A DNA stretch of 64,000 nt from Xenorhabdus griffiniae (GCF_037265215.1 NZ_CP147737.1:2078001-2142000); one strand, 5' to 3'. Positions 50,360 to 59,069 are shown, counted from the first letter of the stretch. Made by a program: numbers and translations. Notes: generated by a model not told the origin, from the letters alone.

Positions 50360-50830
50360 CAACGCATGGTCATCCTACTCGGTTTAATGAAGAAGGGTGG
50401 ATTAATGCTACAGATGTAGCGGTTAAGTTTGAGAAAGAAGTAACTAACTGGTTGTATTTATTAGATACATTGGAATATCTAGTAGCACTAAGCAATAAGG
50501 TTTATGGTAAAACCTGCACTATGCAGGAAATAAGTTAAATCTACATGGCTTCACCCAAAACTTGCTATCCGCTTTGCCCGCTGGTTATCTGTTGACTTAG
50601 AAATCTGGTGTGATGAACAAGTAGACGCCTTGATCCGTGGCACCCCGTCATTGTTTGGCATGATCACCTCCAAGTGGGTGTATCAGGTTGTGCTGCCTGA
50701 CTCAGTTTATGCTGAGGCAAGAGAAGCTGCTAAAGGCAGCGGGGACAAGATCTACCAATACCTGAAACCGGAAGCCCGGGAACTGGTCACAGAACAACTG
50801 AAAGCGGTCACTATATTGGTCAACGGCTGA
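50360..50830 (+). pseudogene. KilA-N domain phage protein, decayed
   Basis: One frame reads RFNEEGWINATDVAVKFEKE and NWLYLLDTLEYLVALSNKVYG before a TAA near 50537. A second frame then gives TWLHPKLAIRFARWLSVDLE and IWCDEQVDALIRG. Together these are the two halves of a KilA-N DNA-binding domain of phage antirepressors. The downstream 60 residues (SKWVYQVVLPDSVYAEAREA...) remain open to 50830 but have no start. Prophage debris. Confidence 0.75.
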
Positions 50831-51088
50831 AGACTTTGAGGCACGTGGCGTTCAGTCATTTGGCAAGCAGGGTGAACAAGGTTGCTTAATCCTGCCGGTA
50901 GAACGGGAATTCAGTTATTCAGCGGTCGGACATTAGTTCTTTTGCGTCGGGTTATCGCCGTCTGTCGGTATTAGCTATGACATGCCTCCTTGCCATCGAG
51001 CGTACCGACAGAATCAAAAATAACCTATGCCCTCGTGTAGCTACCACGGGTTATTATCAGCAACACCCGCTGTAGGCTGGATAATTGA
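50831..51088. other. Prophage debris without an intact gene
   Basis: Short phage-like reading pieces in different frames, then a hairpin near 51019-51055 (AATAACC ... GGTTATT, with CGTG/CACG inside) that may be a transcription terminator. Confidence 0.4.
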
Positions 51089-51427
51089 TTATCGAGGGCT
51101 AAAATGAAAGTAGAAAAATTGGTCATCATTGCCTAGGCATAAGATCTCGCCTTCTTTTTTATCTTTTACTTTGATATCAGCAACCAGTTCAGTTGCGACA
51201 TATTGGCTGCCTACATAATCAGAAAAAACATTTTCTTGTATGCTGTCATTATCAACGCTTGCTTGTCTCAGTATCGATAGCGCACCCTCCGCCTGTACTT
51301 TCCTCATTTCTTTAATCCCATAATCCAAGCACCGCTTAGCATAATTATTTTCATGCTCAGTGACAGCTATTGCTTGTGGTGCAATTAGTATTGATGACAA
51401 GAGTAATAGGGGAGTGATTGGTCTCAT
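51089..51427 (-). CDS. Small exported protein, unknown family
   Basis: A 112-residue product with a clear signal peptide (MRPITPLLLLSSILIAPQAIA, cleavage likely before VTEHENN). The mature ~90 residues are polar with two cysteines (KRCLDYG and ILCLGN), which could form one disulfide. The ATG at 51427 begins the signal peptide; GGAAC lies upstream. An in-frame extension is not supported. The family was not recognised; it may be a phage-carried (morphogenetic or virulence) extra or lysozyme-inhibitor-like small protein, but nothing specific shows this. Confidence 0.65.
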   Translation of the reverse strand: MRPITPLLLLSSILIAPQAIAVTEHENNYAKRCLDYGIKEMRKVQAEGALSILRQASVDNDSIQENVFSDYVGSQYVATELVADIKVKDKKEGEILCLGNDDQFFYFHFSPR

Positions 51428-51639
51428 GAAAATTGTTCCGTATGTAATTTTGACAAATAAAATAGTTATGTTAGCAGTATTTAAATAAAGGGGAAAACAA
51501 TGATGATAATCCACCTTAATGATAACACCATTCAGTTAAGGAATTACCTGCTTAGATCAATTGATTGATCCTCAGGTTAATTCAAAATACCCTCATCACT
51601 ATTAGGTCATGAGGGTATTTTTTTTGCTTAATCATTGGT

Positions 51640-51888
51640 TTGGCGGAAACCGTGGAGCTGGCGAAAAATGTAATACAAACAGGGTAATATGGGTTAGGCG
51701 GCATTGCGCCAATAGCTAGCGATAATGATTTAAATGCCAAACGGCTGCCAACATCATTTTATCGTATGGGAGGTGGAACTGGTGGGCGGGATGGGGAGCA
51801 GGTATTTTGCTGCGGTATGATAAAAATATTGTATTTCATATTTGGCTGAGTGCGCAACGCACGGAACTACAGTTTGTTATGCAAATAG
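51640..51888 (+). pseudogene. Possible phage tail-fibre 3' remnant
   Basis: A short open piece reading LGGIAPIASDNDLNAKRLPT followed by a Gly-rich stretch resembles the end of tail-fibre repeats. No start codon and quickly lost frame. Weak evidence. Confidence 0.3.
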
Positions 51889-52158
51889 GTGATACCACTC
51901 GAGGTGGAACATAAACTTGGCATCGGTCATTATCAAATATCCGGCGTGCTGGGCTATAACGCTGACGGGGCATGGAGTGTACATGGTGGTATCTCGTCGC
52001 CGAAGAACAAGCGGATAAAAGACATTATCGATGGTGAAAAGGTCTACTATGCCGATGCTGAACCTTGTGATATCCCCGAAGGCTGCCGATTAGATGTCTG
52101 TGTTCAGATGCAGGAAGATGTGGAATTTGAGGCAGAAGGGGGCAGAGGTTGCCGCTGA
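51889..52158 (+). CDS. Phage-associated hypothetical protein
   Basis: A frame of 89 codons from GTG at 51889 (another GTG at 51904). The product (GHYQISGVLGYNADGAWSVH...) is acidic at its C-terminus and has four cysteines. No family recognised. It lies in prophage debris and lacks a good ribosome site, so it may be a 3' fragment of a larger phage gene. Confidence 0.4.
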   Translation: MIPLEVEHKLGIGHYQISGVLGYNADGAWSVHGGISSPKNKRIKDIIDGEKVYYADAEPCDIPEGCRLDVCVQMQEDVEFEAEGGRGCR

Positions 52159-52231
52159 TATTGACCAGATTGAATAGGTGGCGTAAGGGAATGGTTAACC
52201 CGCAGAAGTTGCGGGTTATATTGTTGGGGTA

Positions 52232-52999
52232 TTAAGCAGCTCTGACTATGTAATTGAATGCGATGTTGCGCGGGCGGACACGGAATGTTGCCAGCCTTGC
52301 GCCTTCACCTTCTTTTGTTAACGCAGTAGCTAAATATTCATCTGATTCTTTGTACACTGGTTCATCAAAATCTTTAGGGCGGATATCTGTTCCTTCAGCT
52401 CCTTCTATCCCTTCTGTTTTATATGCACTCATTGGTGGTGAGATAAATACTCCTGTCTCTTCACCTTTATATTTATAGGTATAAACTGACGGTAGCATGG
52501 TTGCTTCTTGTTTAGATAGTAATGCACGATTAGGATCAATTTCCCCTTCTCTATCCCAGCCGCGAATAAATTCACCACGTAAATCAGGTAGCACGCCAGA
52601 GGGATAGGCAAGTGCAAGTTTTGGGTGCCTTGCTTTATCAAATGATTCACCATTGCATATCAGCCAGCCTTCAGGTGGATTTTCTGTAGGCCAAGGAACA
52701 GGAACACCAACAGGTAGGGCTAAGTTTGCATTATTGGCATTCTGATTCGCTGTATCCGCCAAATCATATGCTGCTTTCACGGCTTTAGATGTTGCGACGG
52801 TTATTTCACTGTCACTATCTGTCTCATTACTCAGTGTGACAAATCCCGGTTCTGTCTGAGTTGCATATGGATGATTACGGCTTTGGGCGTGCTCATCAAT
52901 TGCTTCTTTGATTGAATCTTTAACATATAGTGGTGTGGGTACTATTACAACGTTATCTTCTAATGCTTTTGATTCAGGCTTATTATCTTGCATATTCAT
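52232..52999 (-). CDS. Phage tail collar domain protein (tail fibre)
   Basis: A 255-residue tail-fibre-like protein. Residues ~20-85 resemble phage tail repeats (RNHPYATQTEPGFVTLSNET, then TVATSKAVKAAYDLA). Residues ~93-145 are the tail collar domain (PVGVPVPWPTENPPEGWLIC, NGESFDKARHPKLA, LPDLRGEFIRGWD). The C-terminus ends in RPRNIAFNYIVRAA, usual for collar proteins. GAGGGA precedes the ATG. It may belong to a remnant prophage or to an R-type tailocin; no sheath, tube or baseplate genes are in the window. Confidence 0.88.
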   Translation of the reverse strand: MNMQDNKPESKALEDNVVIVPTPLYVKDSIKEAIDEHAQSRNHPYATQTEPGFVTLSNETDSDSEITVATSKAVKAAYDLADTANQNANNANLALPVGVPVPWPTENPPEGWLICNGESFDKARHPKLALAYPSGVLPDLRGEFIRGWDREGEIDPNRALLSKQEATMLPSVYTYKYKGEETGVFISPPMSAYKTEGIEGAEGTDIRPKDFDEPVYKESDEYLATALTKEGEGARLATFRVRPRNIAFNYIVRAA

Positions 53000-53356
53000 T
53001 CCCTCATTTAATCAACAATACACATTGCTAAGTAACATGAAGGCGGTGAGATACTACTCCGCCTGTGAACATCAATGAAATTGGTTCATCAATACTGGAG
53101 AGTACGGCTTAATTAATATTTGATAGGTAGCATGTTTTGATGGCAGGATGACATAAAATAACAGAGGGTGAATTAATAAATTTTATATTACCGCTGATAA
53201 AATTTAATTTTAGTTGGATGATAAATATCCTCCTTTTCATTCCTGAATTACCCACTTGTCCTAATCCTCACACAACCCCAATCAATTTATTCAACTATCC
53301 ACACTCGTTAATATATTCGGGCTGTCCAGCAATTAATAATTAAACAAGGAAATAGT
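53000..53356. other. Divergent promoter region between tail protein and DUF2829 fusion
   Basis: 357 bases, AT-rich, no ORF of note and no copies of the repeat families. It must contain promoters for both divergent genes; no clear operator palindrome was found by eye. Confidence 0.5.
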
Positions 53357-54280
53357 ATGTCTGACGTTATTAAGCCTGAATGTGAATGTCCGTTCGATCC
53401 AAAACAATATCAGTGTGATTGCTTTATTGCCCCAGTGGGTTCTTTCTCTTGGGCGTTGATTCAATTAAAACTCCGCAAGCGTGTTGCCCGTTCTGCCTGG
53501 GGTGACAAAGGAATGCATCTGGCGATTACACCACGTGTGAGTAACTTAATCGTAGAAGAAGGCAGTGCTTACGCGGTTGATGGTGTAGCCGTTGGGACTC
53601 AGTACGATTATCTGACTCACATCGATCTGCGCAATGAACACGGTAACTTCGTACCGTGGCAACCGACACAGGAAGATATGATGGCTTGTGATTGGAAGTT
53701 TGTGGAAGGGAAGAAAGAAGAGCCTGTGAAGCCAGAGCCTAAGCCGGAACCTATTCCAGAGCCAACACCTAAACCAGAACCAATACCTGATCCAAAACCA
53801 GAATTTGAATTGAATGATAGTATGTTTGTATTTGATCTTACTTTAGGCGTCGGACGTTATAGAGGTAGTCAGGGGAGCTCTGATGACTGGGGATATCTTG
53901 TCGATGATAGATACCTAAGTACAGGAAACGAAGCCGCTTTTGGTATCGTAAATGTAATTCAAAATAAGAAAGCTATTGAAAAAATAGACATTTTTTACTG
54001 GGGTGAAAATAATAAATCTAAATCATCCGGTATTAACTTATTAATAAATTCTCATGAAAATGATGAGAGTTATCAACAAATGCAAGATCTATTCAAAAAC
54101 AAATCTCTTTATATAACAGTGGATAATATAACTTATAATTTGGGTATGAGCTCACCTAAAAGCGTTCACAGCAAATATTATTGGGGAGATTGGTATGAAA
54201 ATAATGCTGAGGTAGAAAAATTAGGTGAAGTATTGAAAAAAACAGGCGAAACCAAGCGCTTCTACTTCAACTGGCGTTAA
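53357..54280 (+). CDS. DUF2829 (Tad2-like) domain fused through a Pro-rich linker to an unknown domain
   Basis: A 307-residue protein in three parts. Residues ~28-122 are a DUF2829 domain: FSWALIQLKLRKRVARSAWG, KGMHLAITP, YLTHIDLRNEHG, then VPWQPTQEDMMACDWKFVE. DUF2829 includes the phage anti-Thoeris protein Tad2, which sequesters cyclic ADP-ribose-type signals. Residues ~127-153 are a repetitive Pro-Glu-Lys linker (PEPKPEPIPEPTPKPEP). Residues ~155-307 are an unrecognised, probably beta-rich domain (SMFVFDLTLGVGRYRG... to RFYFNWR). The first 27 residues contain four Cys (CECPFD..YQCDCF). AAGGA precedes the ATG. Divergent from the tail-collar gene, so phage-derived. Anti-defence activity is inference. 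Confidence 0.82.
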   Translation: MSDVIKPECECPFDPKQYQCDCFIAPVGSFSWALIQLKLRKRVARSAWGDKGMHLAITPRVSNLIVEEGSAYAVDGVAVGTQYDYLTHIDLRNEHGNFVPWQPTQEDMMACDWKFVEGKKEEPVKPEPKPEPIPEPTPKPEPIPDPKPEFELNDSMFVFDLTLGVGRYRGSQGSSDDWGYLVDDRYLSTGNEAAFGIVNVIQNKKAIEKIDIFYWGENNKSKSSGINLLINSHENDESYQQMQDLFKNKSLYITVDNITYNLGMSSPKSVHSKYYWGDWYENNAEVEKLGEVLKKTGETKRFYFNWR

Positions 54281-54302
54281 CCACGATTTGTATTCCCAAC
54301 TT

Positions 54303-54328
54303 AGGCCACGCAGTGCGTGGCCTTCCCC
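54303..54328 (+). terminator. Terminator after the DUF2829 fusion gene
   Basis: AGGCCACG and CGTGGCCT form an 8-bp stem with a CAGTG loop; the following tract is TCCCC, so the T-run is poor. Confidence 0.5.
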
Positions 54329-54534
54329 TAACCCCTTGATATTCCTAATCTCTGTCCCTGTGACAGAAATAAGTAAAATCAACGACTTAGATAACGGTGG
54401 GATTTCTTACCTATGCTATAGTGAGTATGTTTTCTGTTTGTACATAGATGTGTACATTTGTGGATTTTATGGGATGTATTTTTTTGTAATTATTTGTTTT
54501 TATTTAAATAAATAATGGGAGCATTTATTCAAAA

Positions 54535-54742
54535 AAGTTGGCACATTTCTCATTTTGGACAAAGTTTTAATAAATAAATCATCGGTCATTTCAAAGTCTT
54601 TTACAGCCTGGATTATTTCTTGCGCTGGTATCTTTATCGATTCTGATTCATGGATTTCATGAAAATGAAAGCAAGGGAGAAAAGGCGTTGGGTGTTTCCA
54701 TGTCTTATATTCTTTACTATTGACTATTCCTAAAAATGTCAC
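54535..54742 (-). pseudogene. DUF2867-like gene, truncated copy
   Basis: The first ~69 codons are the same as the intact gene at 46975-47571 (GTG start at 54742). The match ends at 54535, after RNVPTF, and the frame runs into unrelated sequence. A consequence of the 651-bp duplication boundary. Confidence 0.88.
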
Positions 54743-55185
54743 TGCTTATCTCCTATATTGTAATAAAGATGTGAGTTTTTGTTTTTCATAGAGTTACTGA
54801 TAATGTAAGTCAAAGTGCAATTGGTTTATCTTTGATATTGTTTCTACCTGTTACTTTTACCCTTGTCTGTTATCAGTAATTGATACTGACATAACGACTC
54901 TGTCCATATCATATTAAGAATTGACCGTTTAATGATAAATAAATATGAAGAATGGGCTATTTTATTTAAAATGTAAAGGGCTTAATGCTCAATGTAAGAA
55001 AGGTGAGTAATATGTCAATTTTAGCCATTATTAAAGGTACTCCTATTTGGGTTTGGATTTTATTTGTTTTTCTGATTAAACGGGGTATCAATGCGTTATA
55101 TGACAGGGAAATGCGTATTGATCGGCTGTTTTTTATGCCGGTTTTGTTTTTAATATGGGCAATTTACAGTGTATTAAATGAAACG
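54535..55185. repeat. 651-bp direct repeat, copy 2
   Basis: Same orientation as 47364-48014 with offset 7171. In this copy the DUF6622-like gene is complete and the DUF2867-like gene is cut, the reverse of copy 1. Only scattered base changes are seen (for example AAGGATGAG versus AAAGGTGAG at the ribosome site). Confidence 0.92.
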
Positions 55186-55518
55186 ACATTTCCAAATTCG
55201 GCATTCCTGGCGCTTATTGTCGGTATTATTGTGGGAGGGGGTATCGGATGGGGCTTATGGCGTAGTCAACCAAGATTAAGAAAAGGTAATGAAGATGGCT
55301 CAATCATTCGTTCAGGAACGCCTTTGAATTTGGGTCTGATTCTTACTGTTTTTATAGTGAAGTTTATTATTTCTGCTATGATGAGTATTAATTCTAATTT
55401 GTTATATTCTTTCAATTTTAATTTACTTTTTGGTTTTATTTGTGGGTTATCGGATGGCGTTTTTTGGGGAGGAACGCTTAATTTATTTATTCACTATGTA
55501 AATAATAAAAAGGAATAA
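55012..55518 (+). CDS. DUF6622-like inner-membrane protein (intact copy)
   Basis: A 168-residue hydrophobic protein with five or so membrane segments (about residues 10-20, 38-58, 66-82, 105-125, 135-155). GTPIWVWILFVFLIKRGINA near the N-terminus and the FFMPVLFLIWAIYS stretch fit the DUF6622 family. No enzymatic motif. The ATG at 55012 with AGGTGA is preferred to an in-frame ATG 27 bases upstream. Function unknown. Confidence 0.7.
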   Translation: MSILAIIKGTPIWVWILFVFLIKRGINALYDREMRIDRLFFMPVLFLIWAIYSVLNETTFPNSAFLALIVGIIVGGGIGWGLWRSQPRLRKGNEDGSIIRSGTPLNLGLILTVFIVKFIISAMMSINSNLLYSFNFNLLFGFICGLSDGVFWGGTLNLFIHYVNNKKE

Positions 55519-55530
55519 GGTGAAACTATT

Positions 55531-55633
55531 TTAAATAGCGTTTCAAAATGATAGGAGCACTCCTTACCCCGCGCACCGCGCGGGGTAAGTAACTCCAACA
55601 TCTGATACTCTCAGTATTATGAAAACCTATTTA
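55531..55633. repeat. Island-boundary inverted repeat, right copy
   Basis: Reverse complement of 44457-44560 with a central ACCCCGCGCACCGCGCGGGGT hairpin that is 7 bases longer than in the left copy. It lies upstream of the quinone oxidoreductase gene, as the left copy lies upstream of ynbA. Confidence 0.85.
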
Positions 55634-55673
55634 ATAGATAGTCATACCCATATGATCGAATAAGGAGAAACAA

Positions 55674-56678
55674 ATGTCAGTATATTCGTTTGATAAGGAA
55701 ATGGTTGCGGTTGAGATTAGCCAGCTAGGAGAGCCTGATGTTTTAACACTGATAAAAATGCCTATTCCTGAACTTAGCGCAGGGGAAATATTGGTTAAAG
55801 TGGCAGCCGCAGGTGTTAATCGCCCCGATGTGGCACAGCGACGTGGATATTATCCTCCACCAGCGGGTGCTTCTGAAATTCCAGGTTTGGAAGTTTCAGG
55901 TACAGTTGTTGCTGTTGATCCAGCTGTAACGCGCTATGCTGTTGGTGATCAGGTATGTGCATTAATTGCAGGGGGAGGGTATGCTGAATATTGCAAAGTA
56001 CATGAGAGTAACGCATTGCCAATCCCTAAAGGTTATAGTTTGTTGGAAGCTGCGGCATTACCAGAAACATTTTTTACGGTATGGGTGAATCTATTTCAAC
56101 GTGGCAAGTTGAAAGCAGGTGAAACGGTTTTAGTCCACGGCGGCACTTCGGGTATTGGCACTGTTGCCACTTTACTGGCAAAAACATTTGGTGCTTATGT
56201 GATTACCACCGTAGGTTCTGAAGAGAAACGTCAAGCCAGTTTGGCGTTAGGCGCTGATATTTCCATCAATTATAAAACGGAAGACTTTGTCGAACTCACT
56301 TTTCAGGCGACTAATGGCCGTGGTGCAGATGTGATTGTTGATCTTATTGCTGGTGATTATGTAGCAAAAAATTTTCAGGCGGCAGCTACAGAGGGCAGAA
56401 TTATTCAAGTTGGTGTGCAGCATGGAAAGGCGAAAGCGCTTAATTTGATGCCATTGCTGCAAAAACGTCTCACAATCACAGGTTCTACACTGCGTTCTCG
56501 TAGTGTTGAAGATAAAGCCAGTATTGCTCATGATCTATGTGAGAAAGTTTGGCCTTTATTAGGGCAAGGGAAAATTAAGCCAAAGATTTTTAAAACGTTC
56601 CCACTCAGCCAGGCATCAAAGGCTCACGCACTGATGGAAAGCAGTGAACATATTGGGAAAATTATGCTGGTGGTATAG
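55674..56678 (+). CDS. NAD(P)H-quinone oxidoreductase (PIG3/zinc-free MDR family)
   Basis: A 334-residue medium-chain dehydrogenase/reductase without the catalytic zinc ligands, of the PIG3 quinone oxidoreductase subgroup. Features: [19 protein letters not shown] at residues ~45-63, [10 protein letters not shown], the nucleotide-binding [14 protein letters not shown] near 150, LGADISINY, and TGSTLRSRS. It probably reduces quinones or reactive carbonyls with NADPH in the cytoplasm. AAGGAG precedes the ATG. The boundary repeat lies 40 bases upstream. Confidence 0.92.
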   Translation: MSVYSFDKEMVAVEISQLGEPDVLTLIKMPIPELSAGEILVKVAAAGVNRPDVAQRRGYYPPPAGASEIPGLEVSGTVVAVDPAVTRYAVGDQVCALIAGGGYAEYCKVHESNALPIPKGYSLLEAAALPETFFTVWVNLFQRGKLKAGETVLVHGGTSGIGTVATLLAKTFGAYVITTVGSEEKRQASLALGADISINYKTEDFVELTFQATNGRGADVIVDLIAGDYVAKNFQAAATEGRIIQVGVQHGKAKALNLMPLLQKRLTITGSTLRSRSVEDKASIAHDLCEKVWPLLGQGKIKPKIFKTFPLSQASKAHALMESSEHIGKIMLVV

Positions 56679-56707
56679 GCGATTTTATTGGGTATTTGGG
56701 ATGGAAA

Positions 56708-56735
56708 AACAGCCTGAATATCAATTCAGGCTGTT
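56708..56735. terminator. Bidirectional terminator between quinone oxidoreductase and tRNA-Ser
   Basis: AACAGCCTGAAT pairs perfectly with ATTCAGGCTGTT around a four-base loop; A-run before, T-run after. It serves the oxidoreductase on the plus strand and the tRNA on the minus strand. Confidence 0.88.
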
Positions 56736-56745
56736 TTATAGAAAA

Positions 56746-56835
56746 TGGCGGTGAGGGAGGGATTCGAACCCTCGATACGTTTTCACGTATACACACTTTC
56801 CAGGCGTGCTCCTTCAGCCTCTCGGACACCTCACC
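56746..56835 (-). tRNA. tRNA-Ser(GGA), first copy
   Basis: A 90-nt class II tRNA with acceptor stem GGTGAGG/CCTCACC pairing, long variable arm (TACGTGAAAACGTA hairpin), GGTTCGAATC T-loop and encoded GCCA end. The anticodon loop CTGGAAA gives GGA, reading UCC and UCU. Identical to the copy 131 bases further on. Confidence 0.95.
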
Positions 56836-56930
56836 GAATTTTGTTTTGTTGCATTCAATAAGAATACACTATTGTAATCGCATTACTAATAAACCTAACC
56901 ATTTATGGTTAAATAGTCAGGCATTAAAAA

Positions 56931-56957
56931 AGCCTGACCATTCTGTTCAGGCTCTTT
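56931..56957 (-). terminator. Terminator after tRNA-Ser copy 2
   Basis: AGCCTGA and TCAGGCT stem with A-run on the outer side (T-run on the minus strand); lies between the two tRNA genes. A GTCAGGC/GCCTGAC pairing is an alternative form. Confidence 0.7.
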
Positions 56958-56966
56958 CGTAGAATA

Positions 56967-57056
56967 TGGCGGTGAGGGAGGGATTCGAACCCTCGATACG
57001 TTTTCACGTATACACACTTTCCAGGCGTGCTCCTTCAGCCTCTCGGACACCTCACC
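56967..57056 (-). tRNA. tRNA-Ser(GGA), second copy
   Basis: Same 90 bases as 56746-56835, including the encoded CCA. A recent tandem duplication with its own terminator. Confidence 0.95.
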
Positions 57057-57372
57057 ATATTTTCTATTGCAGTGATTTCTCTTGAGTTCATCGCTGCAAC
57101 GGGGCGCTACTATAGGGAAAAGCAGGGCAGGCGTCAACAGGCTGATGACGATTTTTTCAGGCTTTTTGACCGATTAGACAAATAAAAAACAATTTGTGTG
57201 GCGGATAGCCAATTACGGGAATAAAGGTGCTTTTTTTGTTGCAACAGGTCATGGCAAATTTGTTAACCAGATAACATTATCATTATTTTCATTCCTGTCT
57301 TCCCCATTGGAGGCTTGCAACCTTTCAGCAATAAGTTAACCCTATTAGAAAAACAAAAAGGAATGAGATTTT
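57057..57372. other. Intergenic region between tRNA-Ser and ghrA
   Basis: 316 bases holding the tRNA promoter side (AT-rich stretch next to 57057-57120) and the ghrA leader (AAAAGGAATG before its ATG). No ORF, repeat copy or integrase is present. Confidence 0.5.
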
Positions 57373-58320
57373 ATGAACATCATTTTCTTTCACTCTTCCC
57401 CTAATTTTAATGGCGATGAATGGATTCAGGGAATACAAGCTAGATTACCTGAAGCTAACGTCCGGCAATGGATTAGTGGTGATAATGCCCCTGCTGACTA
57501 TGCATTAGTTTGGTTACCTCCCTATGAAATGTTAGCTAACCGTCAGGATATCAAAGGAATATTTTCACTTGGGGCTGGAGTGGATGCTATCCTTCAGCAA
57601 GAATTAGCCAATCCAGGGACATTACCTAAAGGGATCCCGCTAATACGCCTTGAAGATACGGGCATGGCACAGCAAATGCAGGAATATACGGTTTCCTCAG
57701 TTTTATACTATTTTCGCCGCATGGATGAATATAAACAATATCAAGAACAGCGTCTTTGGAACCCAATGCCTGCCCATAATCGAGACGAGTTTGTCATTGG
57801 TGTCTTGGGGGCGGGCGTTTTGGGGCGTAGTGTTATTGAAAAATTGAAAGAATTTGATTTCAATGTTCGCAGCTGGAGCCGAACACCAAAACAAATTGAT
57901 CATGTCGAGAGTTTTTATGGGAAAGGGCAACTGGACAATTTTCTTTCTGAATGTAAGGTATTGATTAATATTCTGCCGGATACGCCAGAAACGCGTGGTC
58001 TCTTAAATCTTGCACTATTCAGGCAGTTAAAATCTGGCTCATATGTGATTAATATTGCACGAGGCGCCCAATTGGTAGAGCAAGATTTGTTGACAGCCAT
58101 TGATAAAGGTTATGTGGCGGGCGCGACCCTGGATGTATTTGCTGAAGAACCGCTATCAAATTTTCACCCTTTCTGGACTCACCCACGCATTAATATTACC
58201 CCACATATTGCGGCTAAGACTATTCCTGATGAAGCTATGGATATGATTTGTGACAATATTCGACGAATGGAAAAAGGTGAATCACCCATTGGCCTCGTTG
58301 ATGTGACCCTTGGTTATTAA
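57373..58320 (+). CDS. ghrA: Glyoxylate/hydroxypyruvate reductase A
   Basis: A 315-residue D-2-hydroxyacid dehydrogenase that reduces glyoxylate and hydroxypyruvate with NADPH. Nucleotide-binding motif GVLGAGVLGRSV near residue 143, catalytic Arg in INIARGAQLVEQD (about 231), Glu in DVFAEEPL, and His in TPHIAAKT (about 280). SRTPK after the second strand fits NADPH preference. ycdY follows after 83 bases; ycdX, which separates the two in E. coli, is missing. Confidence 0.95.
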   Translation: MNIIFFHSSPNFNGDEWIQGIQARLPEANVRQWISGDNAPADYALVWLPPYEMLANRQDIKGIFSLGAGVDAILQQELANPGTLPKGIPLIRLEDTGMAQQMQEYTVSSVLYYFRRMDEYKQYQEQRLWNPMPAHNRDEFVIGVLGAGVLGRSVIEKLKEFDFNVRSWSRTPKQIDHVESFYGKGQLDNFLSECKVLINILPDTPETRGLLNLALFRQLKSGSYVINIARGAQLVEQDLLTAIDKGYVAGATLDVFAEEPLSNFHPFWTHPRINITPHIAAKTIPDEAMDMICDNIRRMEKGESPIGLVDVTLGY

Positions 58321-58403
58321 CAAGTCGCTTTACAGCAAGGCAGACGATTAGGACAATAACAGATATTTATTATTTAGATAAGTTATTGGAGGTGAATTAA
58401 ACC

Positions 58404-58946
58404 ATGAACGAATTTTCTATTGTCTGCCGTATATTGGGAACATTGTTTAACCGAGCACCACAAGATCCTGTTTTGCAACCGGTAATCACCCTGATTGCTG
58501 AAGGAAAATTGAAACCATTGTGGCCTTTGGAGCAGGATGAGTTATTGGATAGGTTGCAGAAAAGCAGTGAATTATCGGTAATTGAAGCCGATTATCATGC
58601 CTTATTTACTGGAGAATCTGCGAGCGTTGCAGTCTGCCGCTCTGATTATACTGATAAAGATGAAAGTGAAGTACGCCAGTTTTTGGTGGAGCGAGGTATG
58701 CCTTTGACTGATATTCCTGCTGATCAATTTGGTTCCTTATTGTTGGCGGCATCATGGTTGGAAGATCAGGCCGCAGAGGATGAAATCCAGGCCCAGATTA
58801 AGTTATTTGATGAATATTTGTTGCCTTGGTGTGGACAATTTCTTGGTAAAGTTGAAGCCCATGCGACCAGTGGCTTTTATCGGACGTTGGCGATGATGAC
58901 TCGAGAGGCATTGCAAGCGTTACGTGAAGAGCTGGAAGTGGAGTGA
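58404..58946 (+). CDS. ycdY: TorD-family redox-enzyme chaperone YcdY
   Basis: A 180-residue all-helical protein of the TorD/DmsD-like family, nearly collinear with E. coli YcdY. Conserved segments: MNEFSIVCRILGTLF, WPLEQDELLDRLQKS, the RGMPLTDIPADQFGSLLLAA motif, and EYLLPWCGQFLGKVEAHA. In E. coli YcdY assists maturation of the metal enzyme YcdX and affects swarming. As ycdX is absent from this locus, its client is uncertain. GGAGG precedes the ATG. Confidence 0.93.
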   Translation: MNEFSIVCRILGTLFNRAPQDPVLQPVITLIAEGKLKPLWPLEQDELLDRLQKSSELSVIEADYHALFTGESASVAVCRSDYTDKDESEVRQFLVERGMPLTDIPADQFGSLLLAASWLEDQAAEDEIQAQIKLFDEYLLPWCGQFLGKVEAHATSGFYRTLAMMTREALQALREELEVE

Positions 58947-58973
58947 CGACACACTTATAGATAAGCCAAGCGG

Positions 58974-59069
58974 TAAACGCATTAAACTTCAAGTTGCAAT
59001 TTACAACACGATTTCTCCCCCGCTTCGCGGGGAGAAATCACACGCATCTTGAAGTTAGATGGGTATATA
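58974..59069. repeat. Palindromic intergenic repeat
   Basis: Copy with ATTAAACTTCAAGTTGC and GCATCTTGAAGTTAGATGG arms and a GATTTCTCCCCCGCTTCGCG-type hairpin, between the convergent ycdY and yceB genes. Confidence 0.85.

Noticed and set aside
53720..53820. Repetitive CCAGAACC-like units that could suggest a tandem repeat array or CRISPR
   Set aside because: They encode the Pro-Glu-Lys linker of the DUF2829 fusion; units are short, irregular and without spacers. No CRISPR array was found in the window.
56746..57056. tRNA-Ser pair as the attachment site of the 44-55 kb island
   Set aside because: The island ends 1.1 kb away at the inverted repeat, no tRNA 3' fragment was seen at 44 kb, and no integrase is present.
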